The notes beneath the pieces are model-generated. The model ran no database searches, was not told where the DNA came from, and worked only from the letters and a program-made list of their open reading frames with translations. Below, piece after piece: positions 1-4,806 of a DNA stretch of 5,052 nucleotides (the stretch's first letter is position 1; the number at the start of each line of letters is the position of its first letter). This DNA comes from UBA1422 sp041752735 (GTDB taxonomy: Bacteria; Bacillota; Clostridia; Peptostreptococcales; Anaerovoracaceae). A program made the position numbers and the translations under genes. Location of the stretch: NCBI GenBank assembly GCA_041752735.1, contig JBGSVW010000037.1:1-5052 (forward strand). Reading direction: 5' to 3'.

Positions 1-396
1 AGCACAACAGACCCCAGCCAGATCGGCGGCGGCGTCGCGTTCGCACCCAAACCCAGAAGCTATCGGTATTCATTGCCCAAGTCCCTTCGAAGACTTGCAA
101 TGAAATCCATACTCTCAGCTAAAGTGCTAGAAAACGAAATGATCGTTCTGGACACACTGACCATGGATGCACCGAGAACCAAAGACATGATCAAAATTCT
201 TGAAAATATCAAAGCAGGGAAGAAAGCCTTGATCGTCATGTCTGCCAAGGACGAAAACGTTATCAAGTCAGCAGCCAATATCCCGGGCGTTCGCACGGTG
301 TTGGTCACAACCATGAATGTGTATGAAATTATCAACTACACCAATTTCATCATCACCAAGGATGCTGTAAATAAAATTGAGGAGGTGTATTCATAA
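1..396 (+). CDS. rplD: 50S ribosomal protein L4 (3' part; 5' end outside window)
   Basis: L4 is a 23S rRNA-binding protein of the large subunit whose long internal loop reaches the polypeptide exit tunnel; in E. coli it also represses its own operon. The frame is open from base 1 and gives 131 codons before TAA at 394-396. It starts inside the extended loop (STTDPSQIGGGVAFAPKPRS), continues with the conserved SLPKSLRRLAMKSILSAKV segment, and ends with the globular C-terminal half, including NIPGVRTVLVTTMNVYEI and the family-typical ending TKDAVNKIEEVYS. The TTG at 73-75 is an internal Leu codon and not a start, since the homology runs upstream of it. The stop overlaps the rplW start by one base. 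The loop lacks the basic residue and the aromatic seen at matching places in E. coli L4. Identity is firm from family sequence and gene order. Confidence 0.97.
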   Translation, partial: STTDPSQIGGGVAFAPKPRSYRYSLPKSLRRLAMKSILSAKVLENEMIVLDTLTMDAPRTKDMIKILENIKAGKKALIVMSAKDENVIKSAANIPGVRTVLVTTMNVYEIINYTNFIITKDAVNKIEEVYS

Positions 397-686
397 TGAG
401 AACCGCCTATGACATTATACTAAAACCTGTTATCTCCGAAAAAAGCATGGCAGATGTTCAGGTCAGAAAATATACATTTAAGGTTGCAGTAAACGCCAAC
501 AAAACTCAGGTTAAGATGGCTGTCGAAGAAATCTTCGGTGTGGATGTTGATAAAGTCAACATTATGAACGTAAACGGCAAAGTGAAAAAAATGGGAAAAA
601 ACATCGGTAAAACAGCTGCCTCAAAAAAAGCGATCGTAACGCTAAAAGAGAAAAGCAAGCAAATCGAATTTTTCCAAGGCCTATAG
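396..686 (+). CDS. rplW: 50S ribosomal protein L23
   Basis: L23 binds 23S rRNA beside the exit-tunnel mouth and is the docking site for trigger factor and SRP. The 96-residue product has the usual bacterial length. It opens with the conserved IILKPVISEKS; Glu15 in this motif corresponds to the E. coli chaperone-docking Glu18. The middle KYTFKVAVNANKTQVKMAVE and the later KKAIVTL (77-83) fit the family's rRNA-binding signature. The ATG start shares its A with the rplD stop (TAATG), and GGAGG at 381-385 lies 10 nt upstream inside rplD, so translation is probably coupled to L4. The loop region (about 61-78) is very rich in Lys and Gly, as is normal. There are two A7 runs, at 585-591 and 623-629. 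Confidence 0.98.
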   Translation: MRTAYDIILKPVISEKSMADVQVRKYTFKVAVNANKTQVKMAVEEIFGVDVDKVNIMNVNGKVKKMGKNIGKTAASKKAIVTLKEKSKQIEFFQGL

Positions 687-704
687 TACTGGAGGTAGGA
701 AGAA

Positions 705-1538
705 ATGGGAATTAAAAAATACAAGCCAACTACTCCCGGTTTAAGAGGGATGACGGTTTCGACTTTTGAAGAAATTACCACAAGCACACCTGAAAAGTCT
801 TTGACAGTAACACTGAAGAAGCATTCCGGAAGAAATGCACAAGGCAGAATCACTGTTCGGCACAGAGGTGGCGGGTACAGACCCAAATATCGAATCATCG
901 ACTTCAAGCGGGACAAAGATGAAGTGCCAGGCAAAGTGGCAACCATCGAGTATGATCCGAACAGAAGTGCGAACATTGCACTAATCTTCTACGCAGACGG
1001 CGAAAAACGATACATCATCGCGCCTCTGACCTTGAAGGTGGGCGATGTCATCGTATCGGGGCCAAAGGCAGACATCAAGGTGGGCAACGCCCTTCCGCTG
1101 TCCAACATCCCTGTAGGTACAATCATTCACAATATTGAGATGAAGCCAGGCAAAGGCGGTCAAATGGTTCGTGCAGCTGGAAACGCAGCACAACTCATGG
1201 CCAAGGAAGAGAAGTACGCACAAGTACGTCTGCCTTCCGGCGAAGTCCGCAAGGTCCGCATCGAGTGCCGCGCCACCATCGGTGAAGTAGGCAACGACGA
1301 TCATGGCAACATCCAAATCGGAAAGGCCGGACGAAAACGTCATATGGGCATCAGACCGACAGTTCGAGGTTCTGTCATGAACCCCAACGACCATCCTCAT
1401 GGTGGTGGTGAAGGTAAGACAGGAATCGGTAGAGTCAGCCCGGTAACCCCGTGGGGCAAACCCGCACTTGGTTACAAGACCAGAAAGAAAAAGAAGGATT
1501 CCGATAAGTATATTGTGAAAAGAAGAAACGAAAAATAA
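705..1538 (+). CDS. rplB: 50S ribosomal protein L2
   Basis: L2 is a primary 23S rRNA-binding protein needed for subunit association and for peptidyl-transferase assembly. The 277-residue product has full family length. The N-terminal OB-like RNA-binding domain carries HSGRNAQGRITVRHRGGGYR (40-59). The SH3-like C-terminal domain carries LPSGEVRKVRIECRATIGEVG and then NPNDHPHGGGEG; His230 corresponds to the catalytically implicated E. coli His229. The basic tail has PWGKPALGYKTRKKKK. GGAGG at 691-695 lies 9 nt before the ATG, so the start is well supported. The gene follows rplW after 18 nt. Arginine codons from residue 102 to 212 are all CGN, while both flanks use mainly AGA; this is probably local codon preference. 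The identification is unambiguous. Confidence 0.99.
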   Translation: MGIKKYKPTTPGLRGMTVSTFEEITTSTPEKSLTVTLKKHSGRNAQGRITVRHRGGGYRPKYRIIDFKRDKDEVPGKVATIEYDPNRSANIALIFYADGEKRYIIAPLTLKVGDVIVSGPKADIKVGNALPLSNIPVGTIIHNIEMKPGKGGQMVRAAGNAAQLMAKEEKYAQVRLPSGEVRKVRIECRATIGEVGNDDHGNIQIGKAGRKRHMGIRPTVRGSVMNPNDHPHGGGEGKTGIGRVSPVTPWGKPALGYKTRKKKKDSDKYIVKRRNEK

Positions 1539-1554
1539 GGAAGGAGCATAGATA

Positions 1555-1836
1555 ATGGGTAGATCATTAAAAAAAGGACCTTTCGTCAGCGCGAAGCTGC
1601 TCAAAAATATTGAACAGATGAATGTCGCCAACGAAAAGAAAGTTATTAAGACTTGGTCCAGACCATCGACCATTTTCCCTCAAATGGTTGGACATACAAT
1701 CGCAGTCCATGACGGAAGAAGACATGTTCCTGTGTATATCACGGAAGACATGGTAGGGCACAGACTTGGAGAATTTGCTCCGACCCGTACTTTCAGAGGC
1801 CATGCGGCTGACCGAAAAGTCAAAGCGAAGAAGTAA
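1555..1836 (+). CDS. rpsS: 30S ribosomal protein S19
   Basis: S19 sits in the head of the small subunit, forms a pair with S13 and contacts the A-site finger of the large subunit. The 93-residue product has the expected length and the full conserved pattern: the N-terminus MGRSLKKGPFV, the central IKTWSRPSTIFPQMVGHTIAVHDG (32-54), and the C-terminal signature VGHRLGEFAPTRTFRGHA (67-84) followed by a basic KVKAKK tail. AAGGAG at 1541-1546 lies 8 nt before the ATG. The gene is 16 nt after rplB and 15 nt or less before rplV, in normal S10-operon order. Nothing about it is odd. Confidence 0.99.
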   Translation: MGRSLKKGPFVSAKLLKNIEQMNVANEKKVIKTWSRPSTIFPQMVGHTIAVHDGRRHVPVYITEDMVGHRLGEFAPTRTFRGHAADRKVKAKK

Positions 1837-1841
1837 AGGAG
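1835..1841 (+). promoter_or_regulatory. Ribosome binding site of rplV that bears on its start
   Basis: AAAGGAG begins inside the rpsS stop codon. It ends 4 nt before the ATG at 1846 and 10 nt before the ATG at 1852. Four nucleotides is short for a clostridial site and ten is acceptable, which favours the second ATG. That ATG also gives the family-typical start MEARAIAKYV. Confidence 0.7.
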
Positions 1842-1851
1842 ATCGATGAAA

Positions 1852-2205
1852 ATGGAAGCAAGAGCAATTGCAAAATATGTCAAAATGTCTCCTGTAAAAT
1901 TACAACCTGTTGCAGACTTAGTAAGAGGTAAAAAAGTAAGCGAGGCATTGGTCATATTGAAATTCACACCCGGAAAGGGTGCACAATTGGTAGAAAAAGT
2001 TGTTAAGTCAGCAGCTGCCAATGCGGAAAACAATTTTGACATGAATCCGGACGAACTGTATGTGGCTGAAATTATTGCCAACCAGGGACCGACCATGAAA
2101 AGATGGCGGGCCGGTGCACAGGGCAGAGCATCACAGATCCTGAAAAGAAGCAGCCATATCAGCGTGACAGTCAAGGATAACAGATCAGAAACGGAGGTTC
2201 AGTAA
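1852..2205 (+). CDS. rplV: 50S ribosomal protein L22
   Basis: L22 binds all domains of 23S rRNA, and its long beta-hairpin lines the exit tunnel at the constriction, where it influences macrolide action and arrest peptides. I prefer the ATG at 1852 (117 residues, MEARAIAKYV) because of family N-termini and ribosome-binding-site spacing; the in-frame ATG at 1846 would add Met-Lys. Numbered from 1852, there is an N-terminal rRNA-binding helix region (SPVKLQPVADLVRGK), the conserved VVKSAAANAENN, and the hairpin with MKR at 82-84, which aligns without gaps to the E. coli macrolide-relevant MKR. The hairpin tip reads WRAGAQGRA rather than the usual x-x-P-R-A-x-G-R-A. After it comes ILKRSSHISVTV. 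The stop overlaps the rpsC start (TAATG). Identity is firm; only the start is uncertain. Confidence 0.97.
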   Translation: MEARAIAKYVKMSPVKLQPVADLVRGKKVSEALVILKFTPGKGAQLVEKVVKSAAANAENNFDMNPDELYVAEIIANQGPTMKRWRAGAQGRASQILKRSSHISVTVKDNRSETEVQ

Positions 2206-3143
2206 TGGGTCAGAAAGTAAGTCCACATGGTCTCAGAGTTGGTATCATTAAAGACTGGGACTCCAAATGGTTTGCAGAAAAAGCTAATTTTTCAACATTC
2301 CTGATTGAAGATCATCAAATTAGAGAGTTTGTAAAGAAAAAGCTTTATGCTGCAGGCGTTTCCAGAGTGCTGATCGATAGAGCGGCTGAAAACCAAATGA
2401 GAATCACCATCCTGGCCGGTAAGCCGGGTATGGTCATCGGCAGAGCCGGAGACGGAATTGACAAGCTAAAAAAAGATATCGAAAAGATGACCAAGAAAAC
2501 CGTCGCCATCGATATCAGAGAAATCAGAAGAGCCGAACTGGATGCACAGCTTTCCGCTGAAAGCATCGCACAAGCCCTCGAAAAGAGAATCTCGTTCAGA
2601 AGAGCCATGAAGCAGGCTATCGGCAGAACCATGAAAGCCAACGCAAAAGGCATCAAGGTCCTGGTATCCGGAAGATTGGGTGGCGCTGAAATCGCGAGAA
2701 ACGAAAAGTACAGCGAAGGCAACGTTCCTCTACACACACTGAGAGCAGATATTGATTATGGGTTTGCAGAAGCGGATACCACCTACGGAAAGATCGGCGT
2801 CAAAGTTTGGATCAACCATGGGGAAATCCTGGACAAAGGACTGCAAAGCGCAATCAGAGAAGAAAAACCAGAAGCTCGTGGAGACAGAAGACCTCGAAGA
2901 GACGACGCTAGAAGAGACGACAGAAGACCACCCCGTAAAGATGGGGATCGTCCCGCAGCCGGCGGACAGCGCGATAATCGCGACTCAAGACGCGGCGGCG
3001 GTCGTTATGACAAGCCAGAACTTCCTAAGGCAGTGAATCCAAGAGTTCGAAACATACCCGCGCCCCAACCCAAATCAAAGATAGAAGAACCGGCCGTTCA
3101 GGCAGCGGAAGTAAGTGCTGCAGTTGAACAGGCTGACGAATAG
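2205..3143 (+). CDS. rpsC: 30S ribosomal protein S3 with long C-terminal extension
   Basis: S3 lies at the mRNA entry of the small subunit and contributes to mRNA helicase activity and 30S head structure. The product has 312 residues, where most bacterial S3 proteins have about 210-235. The core (1-218) is canonical: MGQKVSPHGLRVG, a type II KH domain with its GXXG loop as GRAG (79-82), FRRAMK (131-136, matching the E. coli helicase residues Arg131, Arg132 and Lys135 shifted by one), then SGRLGGAEIAR and the PLHTLRADIDYG segment, ending near KVWINHGEIL. Residues 219-312 form an extra tail, Arg/Asp/Gly-rich to about 270, then Pro/Ala-rich and acidic to the end. GGAGG at 2193-2197 lies 7 nt before the ATG, which overlaps the rplV stop. 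The tail is continuous in frame, with no sign of frameshift. Confidence 0.98.
   Translation: MGQKVSPHGLRVGIIKDWDSKWFAEKANFSTFLIEDHQIREFVKKKLYAAGVSRVLIDRAAENQMRITILAGKPGMVIGRAGDGIDKLKKDIEKMTKKTVAIDIREIRRAELDAQLSAESIAQALEKRISFRRAMKQAIGRTMKANAKGIKVLVSGRLGGAEIARNEKYSEGNVPLHTLRADIDYGFAEADTTYGKIGVKVWINHGEILDKGLQSAIREEKPEARGDRRPRRDDARRDDRRPPRKDGDRPAAGGQRDNRDSRRGGGRYDKPELPKAVNPRVRNIPAPQPKSKIEEPAVQAAEVSAAVEQADE
2859..3140 (+). other. Low-complexity, probably disordered C-terminal tail of S3
   Basis: This segment encodes residues 219-312, beyond the conserved S3 core. The first half holds 16 Arg plus many Asp, with RRDDA/RRDDR repeats (231-240) and an RGG-like RRGGGR (262-267). The second half has Pro-rich stretches (residues 271-296) and ends with about 20 residues that are acidic and Ala-rich with no Arg or Lys after Lys292. 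No globular pattern is visible. Such a composition suggests a flexible tail, perhaps touching rRNA or mRNA near the entry site; that role is inference. Arg/Gly-rich S3 tails occur in other Clostridia to my knowledge, but I cannot compare them here. Confidence 0.85.
2895..2924 (+). repeat. Two imperfect 15-bp tandem units inside rpsC
   Basis: The units at 2895-2909 and 2910-2924 encode RRDDA and RRDDR. They share the core GAAGAGACGAC. The repeat is in frame with rpsC, so expansion or contraction by a unit would change tail length without breaking the gene. Confidence 0.75.
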
Positions 3144-3168
3144 ACAGCTGCGAAAGGAGGAATAAGCC

Positions 3169-3603
3169 ATGTTAATGCCAAAACGCGTAAAGCGACGTAG
3201 AGTACATAGAGGCAGAATGTCAGGCAAGGCTACAAGAGGAAACACCATTGCATATGGTAAGTTTGGCCTCGTGGCCCTTGAACCAGCCTGGATTACTGCA
3301 AATCAAATCGAAGCGGCCAGAATCGCGATGACCCGTTCAATCAAAAGAGGCGGTAAAGTATATATTATGATTTTCCCGCACAAATCCGTAACCAAAAAAC
3401 CTGCGGAAGTCAGAATGGGTTCCGGTAAAGGTGCCCCTGATTACTGGGTAGCAGTCGTTAAGCCGGGTAGAGTAATGTTCGAAATTGAGGGCGTTACAGA
3501 AGCTCAAGCCAGAGAAGCCATAAGACTGGCCATGCACAAACTTCCTATCAAATGTAAATTCATTATGAAGGAAGAAGAACAAGCAGAGGGTGGTGAAGCA
3601 TAA
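3169..3603 (+). CDS. rplP: 50S ribosomal protein L16
   Basis: L16 organises the A-site tRNA-binding region of the large subunit and joins late in 50S assembly. The 144-residue product matches family length plus a short tail. It has the canonical start MLMPKRVKRRRVHRGRMSGK, then LEPAWITANQIEAARIAMTR (37-56), FPHKSVTKKPAEVRMGSGKG (69-88) with Arg82 at the place of the hydroxylated E. coli Arg81, YWVAVVKPGRVMFEI, and LAMHKLPIKCKFI. The tail (133-144) is acidic. AAAGGAGG at 3153-3160 lies 8 nt before the first ATG, so that ATG is chosen over the in-frame one at 3175. The 25-nt gap after rpsC is the largest in the window. The stop overlaps the rpmC start. Confidence 0.99.
   Translation: MLMPKRVKRRRVHRGRMSGKATRGNTIAYGKFGLVALEPAWITANQIEAARIAMTRSIKRGGKVYIMIFPHKSVTKKPAEVRMGSGKGAPDYWVAVVKPGRVMFEIEGVTEAQAREAIRLAMHKLPIKCKFIMKEEEQAEGGEA
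3586..3595 (+). promoter_or_regulatory. Weak ribosome binding site of rpmC within the rplP end
   Basis: GAGGGTGGTG is the best purine-rich stretch before the rpmC ATG at 3603. Its GAGG part is 13 nt away and the nearer GGTG 7 nt away, so neither pairs well with the 16S tail, unlike the AAGGAGG-type sites elsewhere in the window. Coupling to rplP translation through the TAATG overlap probably supplies most initiation. Confidence 0.5.
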
Positions 3604-3803
3604 TGGAACTGAAAAAAATGAGAGAAATGACAGATCTGGAACTGAATGCTGAACTGGCTAAAATGAAAAAAGACTTGTTCAATATGAGATTCCAGCACGT
3701 GACCGGGCAACTTGAAAACCCGATCAAAATGAGAGAAATCAAGAGAAACATCGCACGAGTTAAAACTATCATCAGAGAAAATGAGCTTGGACAAACCAAG
3801 TAA
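3603..3803 (+). CDS. rpmC: 50S ribosomal protein L29
   Basis: L29 is a small all-helical protein beside L23 at the exit-tunnel mouth. The 66-residue product has the usual length and family pattern: an N-terminal helix with MREMTDLELNAELAKMKKDLFNMRFQ split over residues 6-31, then TGQLENPIKMREIKRNIARV (34-53) and KTIIREN. Two helices joined by a short turn at GQLENP are expected from the family. The ATG shares one base with the rplP stop (TAATG) and has only a weak upstream Shine-Dalgarno, so it is probably translated by coupling. rpsQ follows after 16 nt. Confidence 0.98.
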   Translation: MELKKMREMTDLELNAELAKMKKDLFNMRFQHVTGQLENPIKMREIKRNIARVKTIIRENELGQTK

Positions 3804-3819
3804 GAAAGGAGGATGAATT

Positions 3820-4089
3820 ATGACAGTTGAATTACAAGACAGAAACAGAAGAAAAACCAGAGTCGGCATCGTCGTTAGCGACAAGATGGATAAAACTGTG
3901 GTTGTAGCATTAGAAGACTTCGTAAGACATTCCCTTTATGGTAAGTCTGTTAAGACCACCAAAAAGGTGAAAGCTCACGATGAAAACAACGAGTGCAACA
4001 TTGGCGATAAAGTCAGAATTATGGAGACAAGACCCCTGTCCAAAGGAAAAAGATGGAGACTTGTCAACGTCGTTGAGAAAGTGAAGTAA
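3820..4089 (+). CDS. rpsQ: 30S ribosomal protein S17
   Basis: S17 is a primary 16S rRNA-binding protein of the small-subunit body with an OB fold, needed early in assembly. The 89-residue product has family length. RKTRVGIVVSDKMDKTVVVA (11-30) forms the first strands, KTTKKVKAHDENN the basic loop, and IGDKVRIMETRPLSKGKRWR (61-80) is the S17 signature followed by LVNVVEKVK. The site AAAGGAGG at 3805-3812 lies 7 nt before the ATG and is among the strongest in the window. It sits between rpmC and rplN in standard order. Nothing about it is odd. Confidence 0.99.
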   Translation: MTVELQDRNRRKTRVGIVVSDKMDKTVVVALEDFVRHSLYGKSVKTTKKVKAHDENNECNIGDKVRIMETRPLSKGKRWRLVNVVEKVK

Positions 4090-4103
4090 GGAGGCACCAG
4101 ACT

Positions 4104-4472
4104 ATGATTCAGGTAGAGAGCAGATTAAGAGTCGCTGACAATTCCGGTGCAAAAGAGGTATTGTGTATTCGTATCCTTGGCGGTACTAGCCGTCAGTATG
4201 CAAATATCGGAGATATCATTGTTTGTGCCGTAAAGCAAGCAACACCCGGTGGCTTAGTCAAAAAAGGTGAAGTTGTCAAAGCGGTTGTGGTTAGAACGAA
4301 GCACGGTGCCAGAAGAGCAGACGGAAGTTATGTGAAGTTTGACCAGAACGCAGCAGTCATCATCAAAGAAGACAAGAACCCGGTTGGAACTCGTATATTC
4401 GGACCCGTTGCCAGAGAGCTAAGAGACAAGAACTTCATGAAGATCGTGTCTTTGGCACCGGAAGTATTATAG
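4104..4472 (+). CDS. rplN: 50S ribosomal protein L14
   Basis: L14 lies on the intersubunit face, contacts 16S rRNA helix 14, and is the binding site of the silencing factor RsfS in bacteria that have it. The 122-residue product is exactly the usual length. It opens with MIQVESRLRVADNSGAKEVL, has the core IGDIIVCAVKQATPGGLVKK (35-54), the signature AVVVRTKHGARRADGSYVKF (60-79) with NAAVII after it, and ends with GTRIFGPVARELRDKNFMKI and VSLAPEVL. AAGGAGG at 4088-4094 begins in the rpsQ stop and lies 9 nt before the ATG. The gene is 14 nt after rpsQ and 11 nt before rplX. It is fully canonical. Confidence 0.99.
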   Translation: MIQVESRLRVADNSGAKEVLCIRILGGTSRQYANIGDIIVCAVKQATPGGLVKKGEVVKAVVVRTKHGARRADGSYVKFDQNAAVIIKEDKNPVGTRIFGPVARELRDKNFMKIVSLAPEVL

Positions 4473-4483
4473 GAGGCGACAGC

Positions 4484-4789
4484 ATGCGAATAAAAAAGGA
4501 TGATACGGTAATCGTGATTACCGGAAAAGACAAAGGTAAAAAGGGTAAGGTACTAAAAGCCATGCCCAAAGATGATAAGGTGATTGTTGAAGGAATTAAC
4601 ATCCAGACCAAGCACCAAAAGCAAAGCAGAACCGCTGCAGCTGAAATCAAGCATCAGGAAGGACCCATTCATGTGTCCAACGTCATGCTGGTTGAAGGCA
4701 AAGCAAAGACACCTACCAAAGTAGGCTACAAAATGGAAGGTGACAAAAAAGTTAGATTTGCACGTAAAAGCGGAAACGCAATCGACTAA
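4484..4789 (+). CDS. rplX: 50S ribosomal protein L24
   Basis: L24 starts 50S assembly by binding the 5' domain of 23S rRNA and later stands at the tunnel exit. The 101-residue product has family length. A KOW motif covers about residues 5-32 (DDTVIVITGKDKGKKGKVLK), followed by the conserved VEGINIQTKHQK and PIHVSNVMLV (61-70). The C-terminal part (EGKAKTPTKVGYKM) has no cysteines, so the CPxCGK-type zinc ribbon seen in some bacterial L24 proteins is absent; zinc-free forms are common. AGGAGG at 4471-4476 overlaps the rplN stop and lies 7 nt before the ATG. Confidence 0.99.
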   Translation: MRIKKDDTVIVITGKDKGKKGKVLKAMPKDDKVIVEGINIQTKHQKQSRTAAAEIKHQEGPIHVSNVMLVEGKAKTPTKVGYKMEGDKKVRFARKSGNAID

Positions 4790-4790
4790 G

Positions 4791-4798
4791 AAAGGAGG
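4791..4798 (+). promoter_or_regulatory. Ribosome binding site that fixes the TTG start of rplE
   Basis: AAAGGAGG just after the rplX stop is 8 nt before TTG at 4807. The first in-frame ATG, at 4819, would be 20 nt away, too far for normal initiation. No other start codon in frame has workable spacing. Confidence 0.85.
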
Positions 4799-4806
4799 AG
4801 ACGATT

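Noticed and set aside
73..75. TTG at 73 as the start of a separate short gene
   Set aside because: The frame is open upstream to base 1 and encodes recognisable L4 sequence before it, so this is an internal Leu codon.
506..976. Minus-strand open frame (156 codons) opposite rplW and rplB
   Set aside because: It is antisense to two conserved genes, with a hydrophobic, Phe/Ser/Leu-rich translation typical of the reverse of Lys/Glu-rich coding DNA.
1569..1575. A7 runs in slippery phase (also at 623-629 in rplW and 2468-2474 in rpsC) as possible -1 frameshift sites
   Set aside because: They encode ordinary Lys-Lys pairs, and in rpsS the shifted frame stops after roughly a dozen codons. I see no strong downstream stem and no product that would make sense.
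981..1673. Long minus-strand open frame (230 codons) opposite rplB and rpsS
   Set aside because: It lies fully opposite two certain ribosomal genes, its translation has no recognisable family pattern, and it follows from the codon use of the plus-strand genes.
2752..3036. Second plus-strand frame overlapping the S3 tail (94 codons)
   Set aside because: It begins at an internal non-ATG codon with no ribosome binding site, and its low-complexity Thr/Glu content is a frame-shifted echo of the repetitive Arg/Asp codons. A programmed frameshift is not needed because the S3 frame runs through to its own stop.
3144..3168. Largest intergenic gap (rpsC-rplP) as a site for a promoter or terminator
   Set aside because: It is only 25 nt, filled by the ribosome binding site, with no -35/-10 pair and no stem followed by a U-run.
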